This document shows positions 10,905-20,440 of a stretch of 25,238 nucleotides of DNA, piece after piece. Both the position numbers and the translations under genes were made by a program. The stretch lies in NCBI GenBank assembly GCA_015499995.1, contig JADNRV010000550.1, positions 1-25,238 on the forward strand. Reading direction: 5' to 3'. The notes under the pieces were generated by a model, which did no database searches, had not been told where the DNA came from, and worked only from the letters and a program-made list of their open reading frames with translations. How positions within the stretch are numbered: position 1 is the stretch's first letter; each line of letters begins with the position of its first letter. The stretch is from Flammula alnicola. Lineage: Eukaryota; Basidiomycota; Agaricomycetes; Agaricales; Strophariaceae.

Positions 10905-11802
10905 CTACTGTCTATGTGAAAACCACAAAAAGTCCTTCTCTATTATAATAGGGTCAAGGGAACTCGAGAAATCAGGGGAATATCCGGACACTTCGAATGT
11001 AAACTGCATCTCCTCGGGAATCTCACGCACCAATCCCTCTGGCTTCTTTTTCTTTGCGCGTTTTTCTTTTCTCTCTTGACCGTCACTCCCTCTCTTTGGT
11101 GCTCGAGATTTTGCAGGAAGAGGAACCATTGGTGGAATATCCATCGTCCTCATAGCAGCAAAGAGTTCATCCCCGTACGTCTTCTCCCATCCCCATTGAC
11201 CCCCCAAAATAACTGACAATCTCTCCCGTGTAGGTACTGGTCTGACACTGGCAAGAAGATCAATAAAAGAATCCGATAACAGCGCATCCGCGCTGAACAA
11301 CGAGGAGGCGAAATCCCGCGTTTTTACAAGACACCGCCAGTCGTGCAATTTCTCGAGCACTGGAGAACTCAACACGCCGACTTTGACGCGGCTTGTCTTT
11401 GCACCATCAGTGCGTTTCCCGGGGCATGTACGGTCGAGTAGCGAAGGGTCACAGATGTCGCAGCATGGAACTGTCGGGTCTAACACAGTAAGCTTCTTGA
11501 CTGATATCATTATCAGGTCAGTACTTACTCGGTGGTTTATTGCCGTAGATCTGTGTCAATACCGAACGACGACAAACACCTGACTGAACCAAGGAGTACA
11601 GTCCTTCGTCCTCCGCTTCTTCGTCGATTGCTGGGCAGTCACGGATAAGGATGGCATCAAGTCCTGGATCGTTGGAACCACGTTTTCCGCCCCTGGCTAT
11701 TGCGTGATTTTTTTTGGCTTTTGAATCTTCGTTTACCTGTTGCTGATTGACCTTCGCAGGTGGTTTCTTCTCGCCTTTCTTGATGAAGACATTGGCGAGT
11801 TT
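10905..11802 (-). pseudogene. RecQ-like DNA helicase, truncated C-terminal remnant
   Basis: C-terminal part of a RecQ-type helicase of the kind amplified in agaricomycete genomes. Inferred blocks on the minus strand are 11802-11529 and 11479-10905, separated by a 49-bp intron (11480-11528, GTAAGT to TTAG). The upstream block reads a basic linker, RGGKRGSNDPGLDAILIRDC, then CRRSVLTQIYGNKPP. After the intron comes the Cys cluster PTVPCCDICDPSLLDRTCPG, then GGQWGWEKTYGDEL and a basic KEKRAKKKK tail with a normal stop. In-frame stops at 11803-11805 and 11809-11811 close the frame. No helicase motif (Walker A, DEAH, GRAGRDG) follows before ALG3, so the ATPase core is missing. I read it as a truncated, non-functional copy. 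An unrecognised upstream intron is possible but would still leave no room for a full helicase. Confidence 0.75.
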
Positions 11803-12009
11803 TTACGGTCATTTGAAGATACCACTGAGGACAGTTCTCTCTGCCTCAACAGCGCAGCAGACGTGTCTCTCGATATGGATGCCGAAGACCTCGGGCTTGA
11901 TGAAGATGTGTTCGACGATGACAATGAAGCCATGATGTCTGAATCCGACGACGACGAAGCTCTTGGTGACGACGAACTCGGATCGGAGAACATTTTCATG
12001 CATGTCTAG

Positions 12010-12537
12010 TGACTCTAGTGGTCATATATGTAATTCTCCTTGCTAAATGGCAAAAAGTGCGTCGTTATTTCAACTTCTTTTATCTATCTTTACTGATATT
12101 CCGCCAAACAGAATGAAATTTTTGGATTACTCTCTTCTTCTATAAAAAACATCAGGGTATATGATGGGATATAGCTCTTAACTACACTCTGCAACCAAAT
12201 TCCAAATTTTAGAACAAACGAGTGAGTATTTGTTGAACGAGGAAGAAAATTCAAAGTGACTGTTTCTGAAATCATCAAATTTTGACGAAGTCCCGCGTCA
12301 CGCTACTGCAAGAATTTTGTGACCCCCTTGTGTGACTACCCAGGTGTTCCAGCCGCTTTCGCACAATCCTTATGATTGATCGAAAGCGGACTGGTCACGA
12401 GCCTATGCAATTTACTCAAAATTTACTACTCGCTCGCCGTTGAACAGATCGCTGGTCACGTTGTGATCGACTGTCGCGGTCGCGTCCAAAACGTGCCGCT
12501 TTAGACTTCTCCTAGGGTTCACAGTTCCCACACCACG
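12010..12537. other. Intergenic, ALG3 5' region
   Basis: Apart from the fold-back copy at 12340-12403 I see no gene. AT-rich sequence at 12030-12300 gives way to more GC-balanced sequence near the ALG3 start. The word CTGGTCACG occurs at 12391-12399 and again at 12452-12460. Confidence 0.4.
12340..12403 (+). repeat. Fold-back element, copy 2, shares ends with copy 1
   Basis: CCAGGTGTTCCAG (12340-12352) leads into a hairpin with arms CCGCTTTCG (12353-12361) and CGAAAGCGG (12381-12389), followed by CTGGTCACGAGCC (12391-12403). Read on the opposite strand, the 10625-10754 copy has the identical first 13-mer and CTGGTCGCGAGTC at the other end (11 of 13 match). Its central hairpin, however, is unrelated in sequence and much longer. 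Confidence 0.6.
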
Positions 12538-14056
12538 ATGTCCTCTTCACCGTCACACATACTATTTCAAAAATGCCTACGAGTACCACAAGCTCTATTG
12601 CTTAATCCCAAATACTTTTGGCATCTAGCCATCCTCGTCTTAATTGGCGATGCTTTGCTTACAGAACTCATCATCCGATACGTGCCATGTCAGAGTTCTT
12701 GACACATCGTTCACATTGTACATGGGACTGATGAAGTTCTCGGACACTCACAGACACGGAAATCGATTGGGAAACCTACATGATGCAAACCAAAGTCTTC
12801 CTACAAGGTCAACACAACTATAGCCTGATAGCTGGGCCCACAGGGCCTCTAGTGTATGTTTTTCTATCTTCTCGCTTCAGCCGTGTGTTGATCCATATTA
12901 GTTATCCTGCTGGTCATGTCCGAATTCATCAATTCTTGTATGGCATCACCGACGCGGGCAAAGATATACGGCTAGCACAGCAAATATACGGCCTTCTTTA
13001 CTTGATAACTCTCGTCCTCTCTTGCGGCATCTATCGCTCAGCAGGCAGCATTCCTAATTGGATTATCTTGCTGCTACCTCTCAGCAAACGACTCCATTCT
13101 ATCTTCGCATTGCGCTTATTCAATGACTGTTGGTCCGTGGCAGCAGTGCAAGCTTCGATCTTAGCATTCCAGAATGGCTTCTACGATCCTGGGATGTTGC
13201 TTTTCAGGTTAGCGGTGCGTCTGATGTCGTGGAATGATCGCAAAACTCATGCTAGTCATTCAGTGCCGCCCTTTCTGTGAAAATGGGCATCCTCTTATAT
13301 CTTCCGGGTCTTCTCGTTATTCTCTTCAAACGAAAAGGGCTAATATCGACTCTGATCCATCTCGTCACACTGCTCGCCACCCAAGCACTCTTCGCAGTAC
13401 CTTTTCTCCGAGAAGATCCTTGGGCATATGCTCACTCTGCATTCGACCTTGGTCGCGTGTTTTTATATAAATGGACCGTCAACTGGAGGATTTTCGATGA
13501 AGAAACTTTTTTGAGCAACCGCTTAGCCACGACCTTGCTCCTAGGACATGCCACAGTTCTCATCGCATTTGGTCTTTTTAAATGGTGTAAACCTGATGGA
13601 GGGGTATACCGAGTACTATCTCGCGGAATCAGGAGCCCTTTCTCTCCAGTGGGGATCTCATCTGTAACAGCGGATTGTGCGTTCCGAGCATTTTAATCTC
13701 AAAATTTCCCCTGCTCACAAAGATACACAGATATAGCCACAGTCCTTTTCACTTCCAATCTGATAGGAATTTTATTTGCTCGTTCCCTCCACTACCAATT
13801 CTACTCGTGGTATGCTCAACAAATCCCCTTCCTTGCTTGGAGAACCCGTTTTCCCCTTCCATTGAAGTAAGCTCTTGGCATGACAATGTAGATTATTGAC
13901 TCATTCCACCTTTGTAGGCTCGTGCTCCTTGCGGGGATTGAGTACGCATGGAATGTCTTTCCGTCGACACCATTATCTTCCGGAATACTGTTAGCTTGCA
14001 ATTCTCTTCTACTTGCTGGGATATGGTTTGGGTATCCAAGTGGGAAGAAGTCCTAG
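12538..14056 (+). CDS. ALG3: Dol-P-Man:Man5GlcNAc2-PP-dolichol alpha-1,3-mannosyltransferase
   Basis: Integral ER-membrane enzyme that uses dolichol-phosphate-mannose to add the first lumenal mannose, converting Man5- to Man6GlcNAc2-PP-dolichol in N-glycan precursor assembly. Inferred exons: 12538-12688, 12754-12853, 12902-13207, 13264-13676, 13731-13866 and 13918-14056 (414 aa, near the usual fungal length). Family blocks in order: a first membrane segment [127 protein letters not shown] and [18 protein letters not shown]. Many hydrophobic helices alternate with short loops. All junctions keep frame and the coding length is an exact multiple of three. The start was chosen as the first ATG in frame before the first membrane segment. 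Confidence 0.95.
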
Positions 14057-14682
14057 TTCACACCTCAGGTTGACGAATATTTATGCTATTTAACGTGGAG
14101 AAGTAGGTCTCGATCCTGGCATTTCGACATATAACAAATCAAATTAGCGCAGTACTAAGGTCAATATACCAGAAGACTCGTCAGTGTTTTAATCTGTCGG
14201 CGTGGCGGTTCAATTGCCTTTCCTACTACCACGTCGCTTTTGGCTTGCTACTTGACATATGAAGCGCAGGAACACAAACTTCCATCGAGAAGAACTCACG
14301 ACTCACTCGGCGATGTATTGACGAGTCAACTTATCTGAGGAAAACTACCACAGACCATCAGCTGGATCCTAATTTCAGCCCACCTGCGAATTGTCTATCA
14401 TTGCCACCGTCGCTGTTCAACGACCACGTGTTTTGGGCAGAAGAGCACAAGTCGTAGCAAGTCGTCGTATGACTCGAGTGTTTTTCTGACTCCGTATATG
14501 TGAACGGATCCCTGCTGTTGCGGCGCTACCTCGTGAGATGCGGCGGCCCCAGTGCCTGGCCTTAAAGAGCTGTCTGAAAGTAAAAATGACACATTTAACT
14601 CTGTTCAATGAATAAAGTACGACGGTAAACTAGACTTCAAATGGTGCATAGTTATTGATGGAAGAAATTGTAGATAGGAGCG
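14057..14682. other. Convergent intergenic region
   Basis: This lies between the 3' ends of ALG3 (+) and the CFEM gene (-). Minus-strand frames at 14398-14608 have no family resemblance. I see no RNA gene or repeat. Confidence 0.4.
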
Positions 14683-15158
14683 CTAATTTAAGGTGTAATA
14701 CCTCGCGCATTTTCGAATATCCTGCAATTTGAGGATTTACCAACCAGACAAGGAGTAACCCTGAACGACAAGTTCTAATGAAAACAAGGACGAATGAAAA
14801 AGGTAAATAGGCTTACGTATTTCTTGCAATAATAGTAGATAGACTCTTTACTCTTGCTATAGTCGTCGCTTTGGCAATAGCTCTTGGAGCAAGTGTGCAG
14901 GCTGTCGCTCCAGCCACTATTGGAGCAAAGACATTTGTAGTCGTCGTAAGACGAGCACCCGTAGGTGCTGTAGGAGTACTTCTCCCTACAACTGTAGTAG
15001 CATTCTGCGATGAGAAAAGGACAAGATTAGCGCATGGAAACAGAACTTAGGAGAAGGATGTTACGAGGGTAGTAGTAATAATCGCGAGACTCGAGCGCGG
15101 CGGCAGACGAAGAGGCGATAACGCTGAGGACGCTGAGTACGACGAAGGAAACACGCAT
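14683..15158 (-). CDS. Small secreted CFEM-domain protein
   Basis: Predicted extracellular, cysteine-rich protein of 106 aa. Inferred minus-strand exons: 15158-15065, 15004-14817 and 14721-14683, with introns of 60 and 95 bp. Residues 1 to about 21 (MRVSFVVLSVLSVIASSSAAA) form a signal peptide. The mature part begins with a tyrosine run (DYYYYPQC). The eight-cysteine pattern then fits the fungal CFEM fold: PxCx3C, YGC, DDYKCLC, a Cys in LHTC, then SYC and YYYC, with an extra Cys near the C-terminus. The Asp before the CLC motif is where CFEM proteins bind haem axially, so haem or iron binding is possible but unproven. Length and leader also fit small secreted effectors or wall-associated proteins. 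No GPI-anchor hydrophobic tail is seen. A longer in-frame ATG upstream (15281) would bury the leader, so 15158 was chosen. Confidence 0.8.
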
Positions 15159-15222
15159 GATGATGATGTGGTAAAAGTTATGCAGAGGGCCGAAGCTGCA
15201 GGTTTCGTTTGGATAAACGTTC

Positions 15223-15234
15223 AGCTTATAAGCT
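15223..15234 (-). promoter_or_regulatory. Probable TATA box of the CFEM gene
   Basis: The palindrome AGCTTATAAGCT contains TTATAA about 65-75 bp upstream of the CFEM start codon at 15158, at a plausible spacing for a TATA box. Because it is a palindrome it has no strand sense of its own. The assignment rests on position. Confidence 0.4.
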
Positions 15235-15439
15235 GGATTTTGGGTGACAATTTTAAGGGGTTCGGGGACGTCATGATTCACGATGATCCTCGACGTCTGA
15301 CCTGGAAGTTTATTAGCACACGGTTTCTCCTATTTCTGAGAGAGCAAACTGTACCGCGATGGAAATAGAGATGGAGAGTCAAGTTGAGACTTCTGGATCA
15401 GATGAGTCGAATACTGAGGTCGACTCGGGAAGCAAAGGT

Positions 15440-15655
15440 GGTAGAGTCGTCTCACCTCGAGCTCCATATATACCAAGAAACTCTGGGCTACCCTTCCGCA
15501 AGGTATCGTCCTCTTTCCCTCCGACTGACGCGTAAAGAGCGTCGGTAGAGTCGTCTCACCTCGAGCTCCATATATACCAAGAAACTCTGGGCCACCGTGA
15601 CCCTTCCGCAAGTCATCGTCCTCTTTTCCTCCGACTGACGGGTAAAGGGCGTCAC
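15440..15655 (+). repeat. Tandem duplication, two units of about 104-112 bp
   Basis: Unit 1 (15440-15543) and unit 2 (15544 to about 15655) both start GGTAGAGTCGTCTCACCTCG and stay identical for the first 49 bases. They then diverge by a short insertion (about 8 bp in unit 2) and several substitutions. Both carry a TATATA run and end in CCGACTGACG(C/G)GTAAAG(A/G)GCGTC. A short plus-strand frame from 15359 runs into unit 1 and stops in it. I recognise no protein, so I record only the duplication. Confidence 0.85.
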
Positions 15656-15859
15656 TACCGAGTCCAGCACCCTTCAACGCCGATCGTTCCCCCAAATCCA
15701 ACAGTCCCGCTGCCAGCGCCCTCATTCGGAGTCTCAGGACATATCCGCCGCCGCCGTGACATTCATGCAAGCCTTGCCTCCGTGCACACCCTTCTTTCGA
15801 ACACGGGTGTTCATGCACGCAAGGACGAAGGATTGCGAAGCATTCAATGTCGTGGATGA

Positions 15860-16255
15860 CTTGCCGCCATGCATTGACAGGGAAAGAGATCCCATGGGGT
15901 TGTAGATGATGCCCACATCAGTGAACTGAGCACCTCCCGGTAAGGCCTGTCCTTCATAAAAATACGGTCCTCTTCGGTGCGCGGAGAACTGAAATTGGAG
16001 AGCGTAAGTCCTGGTGGGAATGATGTTGCTTTGGGGTTACAATAGGTGAGCTTTCTCAGATAAAGAAATTGACAATGAACGAGCATCCTCATCTTGATCG
16101 ACACGTATTCCCTGAATAAAATTGCATTCCGGTACCTACTTCATCTCGTAGAGTTTCTCCGTCGCCTTTTCTTCTCCTTGTTGTGAGCCTGATCAGTAAT
16201 CCCAACAACGTCACCGGAATAGGTACTGGTGAGTGCATATTCGCCATTGATGGCT
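15860..16255 (-). pseudogene. Decayed Ty1/copia reverse-transcriptase fragment
   Basis: Minus-strand translation, moving between frames, gives the palm and thumb region of a Ty1/copia polyprotein. In order: NGEYALTSTYSGDVVG, where the YxDDV active-site motif has decayed to YSGDV; then FIQGIRVDQDEDARSLSISL; then NPKATSFPPGLTLS; then TEEDRIFMKDRPYREVLSSL followed by MWA and a degraded ATRPDL-like stretch. An in-frame stop (about 16160) and frame changes (near 16045 and 15905) separate the blocks. There is no gag, integrase or RNase H and no LTR pair, so only a short internal relic remains. Family placement rests on the MKDRPYREVL and PPGLTLS motifs, which are typical of fungal copia elements. 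Confidence 0.75.
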
Positions 16256-16458
16256 CGAGATGTTCTTGAAAGTCGAGAGATTCATCGTTCAATATGGCTT
16301 TATCAACACAATAAGGTAGTCTAACGAGAAGAAAATAGGTGTACAAGACTTACGCCACCTAGTCGTCACCACTACAATCTCAACCCGCCCAACAAATTTG
16401 TTTCCAACCCACATACCTCGTTTGAAAGAGGGCGCGCAGCAGGTCGGATGAAATTTGG

Positions 16459-16929
16459 TCAGGTTCTGCCGCGGTGGAGCAGTCCAATCTGACCGCTCTC
16501 GGGGCGCGTGTGCTCAACAATCCGTTGAGGCTGCGCCGTGCGGTTTAGCGTGCTGTATCGGTGTTCTGCAATGAGCTCATCGCGCGGCATGAACATGCAC
16601 AGCCACATCGTAGCTATCCGAGTCCATTCCTGCGCCAACTGTGGTAGCAAGTGAACGTTTCTGGGACGGCGGTAAAAAGGCAAGGAGATCCAGAGTCGAG
16701 GTGTTGCATGGGCAATATGTCGCCACTTTTGGTATACAGATGACAAGATTAACGGAGCAGATAATAGAGTTTTGCTGGATTTGAAGGTAAAATCTTGGTC
16801 GATGAAATCCTGCATTCCTGAGGATTGGAAGATCGCCGATGAAATTTCTGGAGGCATTCGGTGAATAAGTGGGTCGTGGCTGGCGTTGACATTCGCGTTC
16901 AACTTCAGGCGCTCGCGCTGCAGGACCAT
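16459..16929 (-). pseudogene. F-box-like protein fragment
   Basis: N-terminal part of the large agaricomycete F-box family (substrate adaptors of SCF ubiquitin ligases). The open frame from the ATG at 16929 encodes 156 aa. It shows a basic coiled start (LQRERLKLNANVNASHDPL), the F-box-like block IHRMPPEISSAIFQ, then SAPLILSSVYQKWRHIAHAT and PRLWISLPF. The same frame continues upstream with matching coiled-coil sequence (LEAQIAKVRKTL), but a TAA at 16966-16968 interrupts it. After about residue 100 the expected downstream repeats fade and the frame ends early. I read it as a degenerate copy. A short functional product from the internal ATG cannot be excluded. Confidence 0.6.
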
Positions 16930-16968
16930 GAGGGTCTTCCTTACTTTCGCGATCTGAGCTTCAAGTTA

Positions 16969-17492
16969 TGCCAGTTGCTTGCATTCCATGCAAATATTGC
17001 CCATTTGCGACCCTTGCATGGAGAATTTGTCTCAGGCTCGTGGCTGGGCGAGTCCCCGGGATTTCCGCACAGGGCGCACCAAGACATAAGTAGTCGTTCT
17101 CCCTGTCGATAAGTATGTCCAAATCTTGCCGTAAATTTAAAGGATCTTACGTTGAATGATGGTTAGTTGGAATCCGCTGGGTGATCACAAGTTGTAGCAA
17201 AGTTACGCGCCCAAGAACACGTTGCGTCAGACCGTGCTGAGGCCTAAGGTCTGAGCATGTCTGAGCTGACTCCTGAATCACTGACCCTACGCTTGAGATT
17301 TCAATTTTCAAGTACATATAAATGTATGCAACTCACGATAATTAGCACCATGCAGTTGGCGTATTTTCCATAGATCGACGACTTGTTGAGGAGAATGGGC
17401 GCAGTTTGTGTGAATGCCTGAAAATCTTTCCTGAAATGGTCCTTCGACATCACTGCAGTGAAGCTTAGCATTCTTCGATTCTGAACGAATTC
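16969..17492. other. Intergenic, ALG13 5' region
   Basis: No convincing gene. A long minus-strand frame (17301-18179) runs opposite ALG13 but is its antisense shadow. No clear TATA box or repeat is seen. Confidence 0.35.
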
Positions 17493-18123
17493 ATGCTTGC
17501 TTTTCTTACCATTGGTTCCACTCGGTTTGATTCTTTGATAGCTTCTGCCTTCACAGAAAGATTTCTTTCCAGCTTGCGAAGGAAAGGCTACACCAATCTC
17601 GTCGTCCAGTGTGGAAATTCGGCATTTGAGTTGGCTAGTACAATTCAAAACGGAGAAACTCGAAGTCTGAGCAGGGCTGGGGTAGACATCGAGTTCTGGA
17701 AGTTTAAACCATCTCTGCAGGCAGATTACGAAAAAGCAGACCTTGTAATCAGCCATGCTGGTAAGTTGGGCCCGACGCTGAAATTGAGATATTTGATGAA
17801 TATGTTTGCAGGCTCGGGGACGATCTTGGACGTCTTGCGAATGGGGAAGCCAATGATTGTTGTACCCAACCCAACGCTGCTGGATAACCATCAGGAGGAA
17901 CTTGCATCGGCGCTCCGGTCCATGGGCCATCTCAAAGCTGCCACCGTTGAGTATGTCCTGTCCTGCGTTCAGACCGAGCACCACTACATTATTTGACCCA
18001 CATGTCCCCAGAGATCTTCCCAACGCGATCGAGGAACTTGATGTATCGAATATAAAACCCTTTCCTCCATTCGATGGTAGTAGATTTGCAAGAATAGTTG
18101 ACGAAGCAATGGGGTTTATTTGA
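17493..18123 (+). CDS. ALG13: UDP-GlcNAc transferase catalytic subunit Alg13
   Basis: Catalytic half of the Alg13/Alg14 enzyme on the cytosolic face of the ER, which adds the second GlcNAc to GlcNAc-PP-dolichol. Inferred exons: 17493-17760, 17812-17950 and 18012-18123 (172 aa). Motifs in order: FLTIGSTRFDSLIAS (family N-terminus), [30 protein letters not shown] and MIVVPNPTLLDNHQEELA, which is the GT28 C-terminal UDP-GlcNAc-binding region. No membrane segment is seen, as expected because Alg14 anchors it. The first intron is 51 bp, a multiple of three, and has no stop, so unspliced RNA would stay in frame with 17 extra residues inside the SHAG motif. The stop is 116 bp before the TRM9 start on the same strand. 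Confidence 0.94.
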
Positions 18124-18239
18124 TTTTGTATGTAAAGTAGAGGAAAGAAAGGTCCAAGCGCCGATCGCGTTCTTTCCATCCCATCGCGAACAACCTTATT
18201 GCATTTCTCACCACGATCTTTATCCTACATACGAGCCAT

Positions 18240-19232
18240 ATGGCTCCTCGAGTCCTGCAAGCAGCGAAGGTGGAAGGAAGCCCAGAGATTTACGAAGATC
18301 AGAACGTACATGCGATCTATGATGAAATCGCTGCCCATTTCTCATCGACGAGATACAAGGTGAGTTCCGCATTACCCACTAATTCGATGTTTCTAAACAT
18401 CGGTCAGGATAGCCATGGCCCATAATAGCCAATTTTCTTTCGAGCCTCGCCACTGGATGGGTTGGACTTGATTCTGGCACTGGAAACGGAAAATATTTGC
18501 CACTTCCTCTTGATCGACCTGGAGATATTTGGACCATCGGACTCGACAGGAGTAGAAATTTGCTTGAAATTGCCAGAAAAGCTGGTGCTACTGGCGTTCT
18601 CCGCGAAGTAGTAGTGGGAAACGTCCTTGATAACCCTTGGAGGTCCGGAATTTTCGTGAGTTCAGGTATTAAGCTCGTCTTCATTATGCAGTACTAATAA
18701 TTGTTCAGGACTATGCGATATCCATTGCTACAATACATCATCTAGCGACGCACGAACGGCGTCGTTTTGCTGTTAAGGTTTGTATTCTCGAAGTTCCCGT
18801 CTCCTCTCAGAAGACTTATCAACAACCCAGCGGCTCCTTGAATCCGTTTCACCAGCCCATGGTCGCGTGCTCATCTACGTATGGGCAATAGAACAGGACG
18901 AACTGTCCAAACGGAAAGTGGTTGCAGAAGAAGACATTCCACCTTCCAGGGGAAAGGATGTGGTTGTGCCGTGGGTGCTGTCGAAAGAACTGAGCATATC
19001 CGCAAAATCACCTTCACAGGGCAAAGAACCTCAGGTATATAATCGATACTACCACATGTTTGCGAAAGGAGAACTTTCAGGCCTTGTGGTGGAAGCAGCT
19101 AGGGAATTGGGACTGCAGGTCGGAGCCAAGCCGGAGGATGGGGCTAAAAATATGAGAGGGGTTGAAGTCGTGCAAGACGGGTGGGAAAGATCTAACTACT
19201 ACGTTGAACTCAGGCTCTGGCGAATATCATAG
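18240..19232 (+). CDS. TRM9: tRNA wobble-uridine carboxyl methyltransferase, Trm9-like
   Basis: SAM-dependent methyltransferase that, with Trm112, methylates carboxymethyluridine at the wobble position of certain tRNAs to give mcm5U/mcm5s2U. Inferred exons: 18240-18359, 18413-18655, 18709-18777 and 18831-19232 (277 aa). Motifs: YEDQNVHAIYDEIAAHFSSTRYKPWP (family start), SAM motif I as LDSGTGNGKYLPL, IGLDRSRNLLEIAR, DYAISIATIHHLATHERRRFA, RVLIYVWAIEQ, YNRYYHMFAKGEL and the end DGWERSNYYVELRLWRI. The motif I residues SGTG replace the more usual VGCG, a mild variation. The second intron has an ideal branch site, TACTAATA, near 18692. Fungal Trm9 usually lacks the AlkB part of the animal ALKBH8 fusion, and so does this one. 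Confidence 0.92.
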
Positions 19233-19347
19233 CAGATTCAGTTTGATACTCGAGGAAAGGGCTTGACGAAATTCAGAGGTCCCACAAAGCAATATGGTTC
19301 GATAACAGACGAAATACGATGACGAAAGGTGTATGGATAAAGGAAAT

Positions 19348-20141
<794 letters not shown>

Positions 20142-20274
20142 CTGTTCATCATAGAGAACGACGCGTCAGAAAATGTTATCCATAATCCAAGACGCGCAAT
20201 CCACCCAATGAAAACAACTGGGGGACGTCTTTCGAGCCTGGCGTAGCCAGCAAAGGTCATAAGAACGGCCTCAC
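20142..20274 (-). other. EGD2: Probable 5' UTR intron of NAC alpha
   Basis: On the minus strand a GTGAGG donor at 20274 follows GTCAAG, and an AACAG acceptor ends at 20142, directly before the start codon at 20141. The 133-bp length and the acceptor touching the ATG suggest a leader intron, common in fungal translation-related genes. It also contains ACGCGT near 20162. Not proven. Confidence 0.45.
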
Positions 20275-20440
20275 CTTGACTTTTTGGTGTTGGGAATGCG
20301 ACTAGCGGCGAGCTCAACGTGTCAGATGGTGAGCAGAGAGAATTTGCTTGGTCATGATGTGGTCTGATTGGCTAACTCCTGTCAGCCAAATATAACATCC
20401 CTTCCATTATTGGGTCCGCGGGGAAACATCTTAACTCCTG

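Noticed and set aside
11740..12009. Plus-strand acidic open frame (DMDAEDLGLDEDVFDDDNEA-type sequence)
   Set aside because: It looks protein-like, but it has no upstream partner exon. Its first 60 bases lie opposite the RecQ-like block, which has clear family motifs, and it ends without any recognised domain. It could be a chance complement of Ser-rich or Val/Ile-rich frames.
15330..15818. 162-codon minus-strand frame across the tandem duplication
   Set aside because: Composition is uneven, the repeat makes it re-enter the same sequence in another frame, and no family motif appears. Most likely a chance frame.
17301..18179. 292-codon minus-strand open frame
   Set aside because: It lies opposite ALG13, whose plus-strand exons carry clear family motifs. 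The minus-strand translation resembles nothing.
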